This document shows positions 56,314-64,000 of a stretch of 64,000 bases of DNA, one piece after another. The translations under genes were made by a program, and so were the position numbers. Every line of letters begins with the position of its first letter. Within the stretch, counting starts at the first letter, position 1. The DNA is from Lactobacillus sp. UCMA15818 (GTDB lineage Bacteria; Bacillota; Bacilli; Lactobacillales; Lactobacillaceae), in NCBI RefSeq assembly GCF_030400225.1, contig NZ_VJYB01000003.1, positions 165,783-229,782 on the forward strand, given 5' to 3'. Under the pieces are notes generated by a model that saw only the letters and a program-made list of their open reading frames with translations, did not search any database and was not told the origin of the DNA.

Positions 56314-56345
56314 GATCAAGCAAAAATAAAATGGAAAAAAACAAA

Positions 56346-56398
56346 ACCGAACCTTTCTCATCGATAACGTTAGTGTTTACTGTCGAGAAAAATTCGGT
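56346..56398 (-). terminator. Terminator of degV
   Basis: ACCGAA...TTTCTC and GAGAAA...TTCGGT form an imperfect long stem. On the minus strand it leads into a T-rich stretch. The rest of 56170-56492 is AT-rich and without recognisable features. Confidence 0.65.
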
Positions 56399-56492
56399 AT
56401 TGCCGGCCGAGTTTGCTATTTTTTACTTTTTATTATCATAATTGTGCTAATCTACACGTTCGCTTAGTTGTCCGAAAAACTAATAAAATATT

Positions 56493-57347
56493 TTATTGAT
56501 CTTCCTTCTCCGACAGGGTAATTACACCAATAGCATTTAATCCTGTATGTGTCATGATGATCGGACTAGTTAGTTTTATTAGTGATGGGACATTGCTATC
56601 TTCGCCTAATATCGTTTCCTTTAGTCTTTCTATAAATTCAGGTTCTGGATCAACATGAGAAAGAGCTAAATCAATAATGGGGTTATCAATGTGACGCTGA
56701 GCAAGATCTTCGCAGAATTTAACGAAGGTCTTTTTGCTCCGACCTTTTACAACAGGGTCAAGACTTTTGTCACCTAATTCGACAATAATTTTGAGATTAA
56801 TCAATTTTGTTAGGGTACCTGCCAGACGACTTACACGGCCGCCTTTTACTAGGCAATCTAGATTATCAATTAGAACATTAACTCTGGTTCGTTTATGAAT
56901 TTCTAGACAATGTTTTTTAATTTCTTCAATGCTCTTCCCTGCTGCCAAATCTTTTGCAGCTGCAATTACCTGGTATGCTTGACCACGATCTGTAGATTTG
57001 CTATTAATAACAGTTACTTCAGTTTCTGTCATATTAGCTGCAGTTTGTGCAGTTGCACAAGTGCCACTTAAAACATCAGAAATCATAATTGCAAGAACTG
57101 AGCTGCCATCTGCACCAAGTTCATCATACATTTCCACAAACTTCCCCAAGGCAGGCTGGCTGGTTTTAGGAAATCTTCCAGCACGAAGATGGTCAATAAG
57201 TTCTTGACGTGAGATGTTCTCTCCATCTACGAACGTTTTTCCTTCAATCTCAATGGACAAAGGAATGATATTGATTGAATATTCTTTTAATTCTTCGGGT
57301 GTTAGTTGAATTGAAGAATCGGTCAGAATTTTAATGGATTTAGTCAT
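56493..57347 (-). CDS. DegV-family fatty-acid-binding protein
   Basis: The protein has 284 residues. It begins KILTDSSIQLTPEELKEYSINIIPLSIEI, with FPKTSQPALGKFVEMYDEL, ISDVLSGTCATAQTAANM and VNVLIDNLDCLVKGGRVSRL, the DegV fold. DegV (FakB) proteins present fatty acids to the FakA kinase for phospholipid synthesis. FakA is not in the window. It appears monocistronic, with AAGGAGC before the ATG. Confidence 0.92.
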   Translation of the reverse strand: MTKSIKILTDSSIQLTPEELKEYSINIIPLSIEIEGKTFVDGENISRQELIDHLRAGRFPKTSQPALGKFVEMYDELGADGSSVLAIMISDVLSGTCATAQTAANMTETEVTVINSKSTDRGQAYQVIAAAKDLAAGKSIEEIKKHCLEIHKRTRVNVLIDNLDCLVKGGRVSRLAGTLTKLINLKIIVELGDKSLDPVVKGRSKKTFVKFCEDLAQRHIDNPIIDLALSHVDPEPEFIERLKETILGEDSNVPSLIKLTSPIIMTHTGLNAIGVITLSEKEDQ

Positions 57348-57524
57348 ACTGTATGCTCCTTAGATTTTTTAATCTGTTTTTTTATTTATTAACATTATCT
57401 ATTATACGCTAAATAGTTTATGATTCAATATCATGTAAACCTTAAGTCTAGATGTCTACTAATTACACTACGTAAATTATAACAGAAATGAGGGAATCAA
57501 GTTATTGATTATACTCATTAAGGA

Positions 57525-57680
57525 CAATAAAAAAGGCACAATCAACAGTGACTGTGCCTGCTATGACATCTAAAAGATTTCAACACTTGGGGGAGCGTTA
57601 AAGACTTAGACATCATTTGTTGTGAGAGTCATCAACTCTTACAACAGGGGGAAAAGAAAAAGATATATTACCAGGGTATG
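57525..57680 (-). ncRNA. Candidate small RNA Y with two C-rich segments
   Basis: On the minus strand a perfect TATAAT (57692-57687) precedes about 155 bases: unpaired UUCCCCCUG (C-run 57651-57647), a strong 12-bp hairpin (57646-57618), unpaired CUCCCCC (57595-57589), then a terminator AGGCACA/TGTGCCT (57559-57534) with a T-run. No -35 is obvious; TTCACAA and GTCACAA repeats lie upstream. The terminator also stands downstream of menC and may serve that operon, in which case the segment would be its 3' region. The rest of 57348-57749 shows nothing else. Confidence 0.45.
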
Positions 57681-57749
57681 TAATAAATTATAGAATGGAA
57701 TTGTGAATTATTTGTGACGATATTTTTGGTTTTTTTTAAAGAATAGAAA

Positions 57750-58874
57750 TTACAGAAAAGAAGTCGTATCTTGGAGTGCTTGTTGATATTTAGGAGTAAG
57801 AGTAACTCCGATACCTAATCCAAGTGGGACCGAGAGCATTCCACGTGCAAGCATGAACTCAGATGTTATAACATCCTTGGAATAATAGCGCGAAGATGCT
57901 GAAATATCACCAGGAAAGTCTAATCCAAGCAGACTTGCAACAGCCAAATTAGTTGCTCGTCCAATTCCGGCTTCGAGCATACCGCCGCACCACACTAAGA
58001 GTCCATGTTCCCAGCAAAAATTTATTATTGCTAATGCATTTGCTATTCCACCAACCCGTGCAAGTTTTAAATTGATTGCTTGTGCACTTTTAAGTGTGTA
58101 TGCGGTTCTTACATCATCTAATGAAAAAATATTTTCATCAAGGCAAAGCCGGGTTGTAATCCTTGCTTGAAGTATAGAATGATCAACAAAATCAGTTGTG
58201 CGCAAGGGCTGTTCAATCATTACTAGATTGGGTGCTGTAATCTCAGCTAGTTTAGATGCTATCTTTAGGCTGAAGCTTGAATTTGCATCAATCATGAAAG
58301 TTGAATCTGGGAATACTTGCAGTATCTTTTTGATAAGATTGAGTTCTTCCGCTGAGGTCACTTTGATTTTGATTCGTTGGTAACCCTGATAATTTGCAGA
58401 GATAACTGCATTTTTTAGTTCTGCAAAAGAAGATTTGGCACCGATGCTGATTCCTACTGGAACATTGCGCCGAGACTTGGTATGTATTTTTTGTGCAATT
58501 AGTACAGCTAACGATTTCTTTTGTATTTTTGCAAAAAGATCCCATACTGCTGTTTCAATAGCCGCTTTTGCCATCTGATTTCCCGCAATTTCACTAAAAA
58601 TATTTGTTATTTCTTCAGGCTGATTAATTTGAACATTCTTTAATAAAGGGCCAAGTGTTTCTTTAATGATTAGGCGCGCCGATCTTTGAGTTTCTGGTGT
58701 GTAATAAGGTGTAGAGAAGGCTTCAAGTTCACCATATCCCCAAATACCTGTATCGTTTTTCAATCCAATAATTGAAACCTCCCGCCTTGAAACCGTCTCA
58801 TGATTACTAACAAAAGCGTTTTTTAATTGGAGCTTTACGGGGAGTAAGTGCATCTCTATAATTTTCATAGACAT
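57750..58874 (-). CDS. menC: o-Succinylbenzoate synthase
   Basis: The protein has 374 residues and is an enolase-superfamily enzyme. The KxK motif RIKIKVT, metal ligands in MIDANSS, MIEQP and LDENI, and the opposite lysine in INLKLARVGG are all present. It dehydrates SHCHC to o-succinylbenzoate in menaquinone synthesis. Related proteins can act as N-acylamino acid racemases, but the menF-menD-menH neighbours decide. It overlaps menH by ten bases and is last in the operon. Confidence 0.92.
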   Translation of the reverse strand: MSMKIIEMHLLPVKLQLKNAFVSNHETVSRREVSIIGLKNDTGIWGYGELEAFSTPYYTPETQRSARLIIKETLGPLLKNVQINQPEEITNIFSEIAGNQMAKAAIETAVWDLFAKIQKKSLAVLIAQKIHTKSRRNVPVGISIGAKSSFAELKNAVISANYQGYQRIKIKVTSAEELNLIKKILQVFPDSTFMIDANSSFSLKIASKLAEITAPNLVMIEQPLRTTDFVDHSILQARITTRLCLDENIFSLDDVRTAYTLKSAQAINLKLARVGGIANALAIINFCWEHGLLVWCGGMLEAGIGRATNLAVASLLGLDFPGDISASSRYYSKDVITSEFMLARGMLSVPLGLGIGVTLTPKYQQALQDTTSFL

Positions 58875-59674
58875 TTCTTCTTGTATATTATTGCTAAAAT
58901 CTCATTAGGCTTTTCCAGATGAACATTATGTCCAGCACCTGATATGACAAATCGCTCAGAATTAGGAATAAGGAGTTGCATATCGTGTGTAATACTGTTG
59001 AACTTAGAATCAAGTTCACCGGCAAAAAGCGTAGTTTTGACCTGCAAGGAAGACAGCTTGTCCCAGTAATTAGGCATTTGACCAGTTCCCATTCCTAAAA
59101 GGCTTTTAGACAGTTCTGTATTAGATTGTTGCAGACGTTGTGTACGCACAAATTTTTGTATTTTGGGAGGCAATAATTTTTGACTACTGAATAGTGGAAG
59201 ACTCTCCCAAAAATTCACAAAATCAGTAAGTCCATCTGTTTGCAAACGAGAAGCCAACTGTCGGTCATTATTAATTCTATTTTTACGGGCAATATCGTCT
59301 TTGATTCCAGCAGTGCTACTTTCTAGGTAGAGCTGATTTACAAAATCAGGATGTCTTAGTGTTAGCGCAAGTGCTAGGCGTCCCCCCATTGAGTATCCCC
59401 AGACATTGATTTTTTGTGTAGCAATTTGTCTGGATAATGCGGCCAAATCATCAGCTTGCTGCTCAATTGAGAAGGAGTTAGTGTTACTATCACTATTAGA
59501 TTTCCCATGCCCTAGCAAATCTGGAATAATAATTATTCCTGGAAGTTTTTTTGCAATATTTAGATATTCTTTATGCGATCCCATAAAGCCGTGAAGAAGT
59601 AACCAGCAAGATGGTGCAACACTATTTTTGATTGTTAGATAGTAATATTTTGCAAATTTAGTTTTAAAAAACAT
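58865..59674 (-). CDS. menH: SHCHC synthase, alpha/beta hydrolase fold
   Basis: The protein has 269 residues. LLLHGFMGSHKEY carries the oxyanion hole, WGYSMGGRLALALTLRHP the nucleophile Ser, and SGAGHNVHLEKP the catalytic His. It removes pyruvate from SEPHCHC, the product of MenD. It starts two bases after menD and overlaps menC by ten, in the usual order of men operons. Confidence 0.92.
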   Translation of the reverse strand: MFFKTKFAKYYYLTIKNSVAPSCWLLLHGFMGSHKEYLNIAKKLPGIIIIPDLLGHGKSNSDSNTNSFSIEQQADDLAALSRQIATQKINVWGYSMGGRLALALTLRHPDFVNQLYLESSTAGIKDDIARKNRINNDRQLASRLQTDGLTDFVNFWESLPLFSSQKLLPPKIQKFVRTQRLQQSNTELSKSLLGMGTGQMPNYWDKLSSLQVKTTLFAGELDSKFNSITHDMQLLIPNSERFVISGAGHNVHLEKPNEILAIIYKKKCL

Positions 59675-59676
59675 TA

Positions 59677-61377
59677 TTAGAACTCCTTCGCAATTTGGTT
59701 TGCAAATCGATTAATTAATTCTCGGTGAAGATTAACATTATCGTTTCTATCAGTCCTAACTTCGATAATTTCAAGCGTTTGTGCAGGTCTACTCAAACAC
59801 TTTGTTAAGCTGGGCACAGTCGCAACTAGTGAGTAGTGTGCGTGGTATAATTTAGCAACTTGCTCAATTTCAATGTCCAGTGGTGTCCCAAAGACTTCCT
59901 CAAAGTTTGAACTGTCAGCTTGAGGGAGAAATGAGAATATTCCACCACCATCATTATTAATAACAATGATTTTTATTTTCAGATGATATTTTTTTGCCAT
60001 CATTAAACCATTCATATCATGAAAGAACGCTAAGTCACCAATTAATAAAAGGTTCTCGGTGGACTTTGCACTGACTCCTAGAGCGGTCGACACAATCCCA
60101 TCAATTCCATTTGCTCCACGATTACAGAAGATACGAAATGACTTTAATGGCTGCAAGACACTATCAACATCACGGATTGGCATTGAATTACTGACAAACA
60201 AGTTACGTTCATTGCTACCAGTTGCAGAAATCACTCTGATGACGTCTAGCTCATTTAACATATTAAGAGAATTAATTTGATTGACAGAAGTATATATTTT
60301 TTCGAGTGTAGACCATGTATGGAGCCAATTACCAGGAATGTTGACAGGTGGGAATTGTTCAAAGAAGTCTTCTGCTGATATCTCTAGTGAAAATGTTGAT
60401 GTTTTTGTATAGTCATTAAGCTTATTTTCTTCATCAAGCGAGTAAATAGTAGCCTGACTTTTTTTCAAAAATGAGGCCAATGAGGCCGCGACAAATGTCT
60501 GACCGGTTCTAATGATTACCTCTGGGCTTAAAGCAGCTAATTTATCAGACTTGGTTTTTAGCAAAGAATCGTAGCAAGTAATAATGTTAGAACTAGGAAT
60601 TCCGCGTAATTGGCTTAAAGGGTCGGCTAGAATAGGCCAACCACTTTTTTCAGCCCATTTGAGCAGCGCAGTATTAGAAGTCGTACTTTGTTGTGGTCCA
60701 GCTAGAATTATTCCTCGCTTGTTCAACAATGTGGTATGCAGTTCTGTAATCAAATTAGAAGACAAAGTCGAAGTACTTGAAAGTGTGACATATTTTTGTT
60801 GATCTTGTTCGAATTTGATTGGTAAGTCGGGCATCAAGGGCTTACGTAGGGGTTGATTAAGATGCACAGGACCAGCCGGTTTGCTTTGTGCAATTTGAAA
60901 GCTTTTTTGAACCACATAGTTAGTATAGGTCTGTGAGTCCTGATTAGTTTCAGGTAGTGGAAGTTCAAAAAAAGCCTTAACTTGGTTACCAAAAAAATGA
61001 TCTTGATCAAGTGCTTGTGGGGCAGCAACTTTTGTGAGTTCTGGCGGTCGGTCAGTAGTTAATATGAGCAGTGGAATTTGTGAAATTGCAGCTTCGCAGA
61101 CGGCAGGATAAAAATTTGCAGCAGCAGTTCCAGAGGTACATATCAATAAAACTGGTTTGTGAGTTTTTTTTGCAATCCCTAAGGCAAAAAAAGCAGCTGA
61201 GCGTTCATCAACGTCAACAAAGAGTTCAATTTTTTTCTGTTGTGCTAGCTGTGCTAACGCTAAAGCAAAAGGAGTAGAGCGTGAACCGGGTGCAATTACA
61301 GCCGTTGTAAGTCCTTGCAGCAGCAGTCCATTTAGAATAAGTGAGATGTGTCTCGTTAAAGTTTCATTTTGTATCAT
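59677..61377 (-). CDS. menD: SEPHCHC synthase (menaquinone MenD)
   Basis: The protein has 566 residues and is thiamine-diphosphate dependent. VIAPGSRSTPFALAL is the N-terminal signature, DERSAAFFALGIAK follows, and the cofactor motif GDLAFFHDMNGLMM...NNDGGGIF is in the C-terminal domain. It joins isochorismate and 2-oxoglutarate. Its start overlaps the menF stop by four bases, so the two consecutive steps are translationally coupled. Confidence 0.96.
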   Translation of the reverse strand: MIQNETLTRHISLILNGLLLQGLTTAVIAPGSRSTPFALALAQLAQQKKIELFVDVDERSAAFFALGIAKKTHKPVLLICTSGTAAANFYPAVCEAAISQIPLLILTTDRPPELTKVAAPQALDQDHFFGNQVKAFFELPLPETNQDSQTYTNYVVQKSFQIAQSKPAGPVHLNQPLRKPLMPDLPIKFEQDQQKYVTLSSTSTLSSNLITELHTTLLNKRGIILAGPQQSTTSNTALLKWAEKSGWPILADPLSQLRGIPSSNIITCYDSLLKTKSDKLAALSPEVIIRTGQTFVAASLASFLKKSQATIYSLDEENKLNDYTKTSTFSLEISAEDFFEQFPPVNIPGNWLHTWSTLEKIYTSVNQINSLNMLNELDVIRVISATGSNERNLFVSNSMPIRDVDSVLQPLKSFRIFCNRGANGIDGIVSTALGVSAKSTENLLLIGDLAFFHDMNGLMMAKKYHLKIKIIVINNDGGGIFSFLPQADSSNFEEVFGTPLDIEIEQVAKLYHAHYSLVATVPSLTKCLSRPAQTLEIIEVRTDRNDNVNLHRELINRFANQIAKEF

Positions 61378-62672
61378 TCTGTATCTTCCTTTAGAATATT
61401 CAAAATTGGATTAAATTTCATTCTAGTTTCTGCAACTTCGGTTTCCGGTACGGAGTCGGCGACAATTCCGGCACCTGCAAATAAGAATAATGTAGTTTCG
61501 TTTATAATACCAGAGCGAATGCCGACTGCCAATTCACCAGTACCGTCAAATGAAATATGACCAATAGGTGCCCCAAATAATCCACGAGCGAATGGCTCTA
61601 TTTTATTAATCTGTATCAATGCTTTTTTACGGGGTAAGCCACCTAATGCGGGAGTCGGATGTAAGGCATGCAATAAAGAAAATAAGTTATAGGAACCTGT
61701 CCCTTTGATAGGAGTAAAAAGATGTTGTACATTTTTGTTTTTTAACAAAATTGGTGTCTGGGGATGCTGGACAATTAGGCCTGCTTTTTTTAAGCTGTTG
61801 CTAATGTCATCGACAACAAATTGTTGTTCACCGCGATTTTTTTTATCTACAAGCAAGCTGTCTCCCAATTGTTTATCTTCTAGGGGAGTTGTCCCACGAC
61901 GTGTCGTCCCAGCAATTGCAGCAGTTTCGAAATAAGCAGCACCAAATTTTGCAAAACGTTCCGGAGTCGCACTGAGAAAAATCATTTTCTTTCGTTTTAA
62001 AAGAATATGATAGGTATTAGGTTGTGTATCTTGCAGCCTTTGCCACAACAAATAAAGATTGGGTGCATACGCTAATTCAATTTGCAAATTTCGAGCAAGC
62101 ACAACTTTTTTTAAGTCGGTTTTCTTAATAAGTTTAATTAATTTTGCAACAGCAGCAGCCCACTCAGTAACGTTGAGTTCTTTCTTTGCTACGATTGCAT
62201 TGGTTAATTGCTGGTTGGGTAGACCAACGGTAGAAAACAAGGCAGCAAAAGTAATCTGTTCTTGTTCAATATTGGATTTGCTAAAACTGCTAGTTACAAG
62301 TCGATATTTATTATTTTCAATGATGATTAGAAACTTTGGCAAAAAGAAATAACCATTTGCTAGATTGCCCCAGACTGATTTACCAGTTTGAGCAGGTGAG
62401 AAGCTGAAGCTGCCAACAATTTGTGGGGGAATAGCTGCATTTATTGGAACAAGCAGTGAATGCAAGCGGCTTTTCCAATGAGCAACAGCAATAAATTGGT
62501 TTTCTTGACTGCTGCCAGGTGCTATCTGTGAAAGAGAACCAAATGCATAGAGCTTGAGATTGTCAGGTGTCTGGAATATAAAGGCATCATCACATTTTTT
62601 TGCTAGAGCAAGCAGTCGGTCCTCGTTTACAGGTTGTAATATTTTATTTGCGTAATAGATTTTCTTACTCAT
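61374..62672 (-). CDS. menF: Isochorismate synthase
   Basis: The protein has 432 residues and belongs to the chorismate-utilising family. KKVVLARNLQIEL, FLSATPERFAKF, AAIAGTTRRG, VDDISNSLKKAG and the C-terminal FAGAGIVADSVPETEVAETRMK contain the Mg and substrate residues. It converts chorismate to isochorismate and is the first gene of menFDHC. Chorismate comes from the aroC operon in this same window. Confidence 0.95.
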   Translation of the reverse strand: MSKKIYYANKILQPVNEDRLLALAKKCDDAFIFQTPDNLKLYAFGSLSQIAPGSSQENQFIAVAHWKSRLHSLLVPINAAIPPQIVGSFSFSPAQTGKSVWGNLANGYFFLPKFLIIIENNKYRLVTSSFSKSNIEQEQITFAALFSTVGLPNQQLTNAIVAKKELNVTEWAAAVAKLIKLIKKTDLKKVVLARNLQIELAYAPNLYLLWQRLQDTQPNTYHILLKRKKMIFLSATPERFAKFGAAYFETAAIAGTTRRGTTPLEDKQLGDSLLVDKKNRGEQQFVVDDISNSLKKAGLIVQHPQTPILLKNKNVQHLFTPIKGTGSYNLFSLLHALHPTPALGGLPRKKALIQINKIEPFARGLFGAPIGHISFDGTGELAVGIRSGIINETTLFLFAGAGIVADSVPETEVAETRMKFNPILNILKEDTE

Positions 62673-62799
62673 AAAAACAGTCCTTGCGATATTTTAATAG
62701 AGATAAAATTGCTATACAAATAGTCTTGATTAACTAATTCTATCACAATAGTTGACAAACTGTATTGAAAAAAGTCACAACTATATAAAATAAACCTGC

Positions 62800-63501
62800 T
62801 TAATAGGCAATGTAATCATCTAGTTTTTGTACATTACGAACAACAATTCTTCGTTTACTGTATTCACCATTATGGGTAAATTCAATGACGCCCTCTTCTT
62901 TGAGCTTTTTCATCATTCTGCTAACACTTGCATAAGTTGCAATTCCACAAAAGCCTGCAATATCTTCATTGGTAACATCAAAATCAATTAATATTTTTGA
63001 ACTATTTGGCAAATTACGGCCGAATTTTAGCACGAGATCTCTTAAAAAACTGGCCAAAGCACCTAGTTTACCGTTCATTGTCAATCGTTGTAAACGCGAG
63101 AAATTTTCTGATAGTCTATGCCGATAATATTGTTTTACATAGTTTTGAAGCTGTGAATTATTATTAACATACTTCCAAAATTTTACACGATTTATCTGGT
63201 AAAAAGTTGCTGTTGGGGATTCAATTCGGACATTAAAGGGCTGCTCATCATACTGCAGTGCCTCATCGTGTAATAGGGAGATGACATCAGGCTGATTAAT
63301 ATATGAGATATTAAATTCTCTACCGTCTTGCAGAATTACCGAAGTTTTAATGATGCCATCTTTGAGTATAAAGACACTCGCGGCCTTTAGTCCATGAAAT
63401 GTTAAATAGGTGTGATAATCTTTGGTAATTGTTGAGATCTGTTTGTCCTTCAGAAAGTTCACAAGGTAATCTATATCCTTGTTAGTCATTTTATTAGTCA
63501 T
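62800..63501 (-). CDS. larR: Crp/Fnr-family regulator, LarR type
   Basis: About 233 residues from the ATG at 63501. A TTG five codons earlier overlaps the AAAGGG site and is rejected. An N-terminal cyclic-nucleotide-binding-like domain (LKAASVFILKDGIIKTSVILQDGREFNISYI) is followed by a C-terminal helix-turn-helix, VTNEDIAGFCGIATYASVSRMMKKLKEEGVIEF. The divergent larA makes this the lactate-racemase activator LarR, which in Lactiplantibacillus plantarum responds to L-lactate. Fnr-type cysteines are absent. Confidence 0.88.
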   Translation of the reverse strand: MTNKMTNKDIDYLVNFLKDKQISTITKDYHTYLTFHGLKAASVFILKDGIIKTSVILQDGREFNISYINQPDVISLLHDEALQYDEQPFNVRIESPTATFYQINRVKFWKYVNNNSQLQNYVKQYYRHRLSENFSRLQRLTMNGKLGALASFLRDLVLKFGRNLPNSSKILIDFDVTNEDIAGFCGIATYASVSRMMKKLKEEGVIEFTHNGEYSKRRIVVRNVQKLDDYIAY

Positions 63502-63519
63502 ATTTCGCCCTTTCAATAC

Positions 63520-63539
63520 TTAACACTATTGTTAAGTTA
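63520..63539. promoter_or_regulatory. Perfect palindrome in the larR-larA intergenic region
   Basis: ACTTAACA-CTAT-TGTTAAGT, two 8-bp arms with a 4-base spacer, 18 bases upstream of the larR start. Crp-family proteins bind such palindromes, so it is a candidate LarR site, here placed for autoregulation. A weaker TGTTAAA...TTTAAACA lies nearer larA. A TTGACA (near 63628) may be the larA -35. Confidence 0.55.
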
Positions 63540-63698
63540 GATAGTACACTTGATTTTACCATATCATCTTATCAAATGGTAATGTTAAAGAACCATATAT
63601 TTAAACAATGGTTTCGGACAATACTTCTTGACAAGAAAAGATATATATATAGCAGTTACTATTATTCATGAACAAAAAAGAAAGAAGATGAAGTTTAG

Positions 63699-64000
63699 AT
63701 GGTTGAGGTAAAACTTCCTTATGATCGTGGAACGATTACTGCAAAAATAGATGAAAATAATTTTGCAGGATCTCTAGTTTCCGAGGCAGCCACATATCAT
63801 GCAAAATATTCAGAACAAGAGTTGGTGGAAAGATCGTTAGATAATCCAATAGCTTCTTCAAAGTTGGAAGAATTGGCAAAAGGAAAGAAAGACATTGTAA
63901 TTATTTCTTCTGACCATACACGTCCAGTTCCGTCAAAGATAATTACACCAATTCTATTGCGTAGAATTCGTTCAGCGGCTCCAACTGCAAGAATTAGAAT
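63699..64000 (+). CDS. larA: Nickel-dependent lactate racemase LarA (3' end outside window)
   Basis: The first 100 residues are present. ATG 63699 follows AAAGAAGATGA. The sequence KLPYDRGTITAKID, SEAATYHAKYSEQE, SLDNPI and IVIISSDHTRPVPSKIITPILLRR closely matches L. plantarum LarA; the SSDHTRP block includes the Asp and Arg that contact the lactate/pincer cofactor. It interconverts D- and L-lactate with a nickel pincer nucleotide. The lar maturation genes would be expected to the right. Confidence 0.95.
   Translation, partial: MVEVKLPYDRGTITAKIDENNFAGSLVSEAATYHAKYSEQELVERSLDNPIASSKLEELAKGKKDIVIISSDHTRPVPSKIITPILLRRIRSAAPTARIR

Overview
The window looks like a low-GC chromosomal segment from a lactic acid bacterium of the family Lactobacillaceae. 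The evidence is AT-rich sequence, strong Shine-Dalgarno sites and lactobacillus-type genes: L-2-hydroxyisocaproate dehydrogenase, the LarR/LarA lactate racemase system, UPF0237/UPF0210 and an ISL3-type IS remnant. An allantoin-degradation locus points to a plant- or gut-associated species, possibly near Liquorilactobacillus or Ligilactobacillus. That placement is inference. No rRNA, tRNA or CRISPR array was seen.

Layout. 1-1086: end of a universal stress protein gene, a deleted ISL3-type element and a repeated non-coding segment. 1087-4544 (minus): ilvE, an EIIC-like membrane protein and an L-2-hydroxyacid dehydrogenase, behind a 5' leader that encodes a Leu/Val/Ile-rich peptide, an antiterminator and two terminators. 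4669-8134: mnmE-mnmG. 8846-14718: pdhABCD-lplA. 14823-21283: SGNH hydrolase, queH, a D-2-hydroxyacid dehydrogenase, an MFS efflux pump (minus) and the UPF0237/UPF0210 pair. 21475-25158: fruRKA. 25353-29864: an Lrp-type regulator, thrC (minus), hom and thrB. 30088-36213: a small, incomplete exopolysaccharide locus with gene remnants. 36740-41555: a DUF2075 ATPase, an APC amino acid permease and kup. 41556-47970: an aromatic amino acid operon. 48000-57347: doxX, the allantoin locus (pucI, allB, an interrupted pucR, allC, pucG) and degV. 57525-62672: a candidate small RNA and menFDHC (minus). 62800-64000: larR and the start of larA.

The most notable region is the aromatic operon. It encodes every step from shikimate to prephenate and then to the tyrosine precursor: AroK, AroA, AroC, chorismate mutase and TyrA. 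The chorismate mutase is a C-terminal domain fused to an MFS transporter, and all its AroQ catalytic positions are present. A short BacA/prephenate-dehydratase-like protein sits between aroC and aroA. The operon lies behind a Tyr/Phe-rich leader peptide and RNA segments that can pair as 1:2 plus 3:4 (terminator) or 2:3 (antiterminator). The ilvE operon has the same kind of control for branched-chain amino acids. Both loci therefore look like amino-acid salvage modules switched on by starvation through ribosome-mediated attenuation, not by the T-boxes usual in Firmicutes.

Two minus-strand transcripts (36501-36591 and 57525-57680) have their own -10 sequences, intrinsic terminators and the heptamer CUCCCCC in unpaired regions, as expected of small RNAs that bind Shine-Dalgarno sequences. 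The allantoin locus keeps its enzymes, but its PucR regulator carries a single in-frame amber codon.
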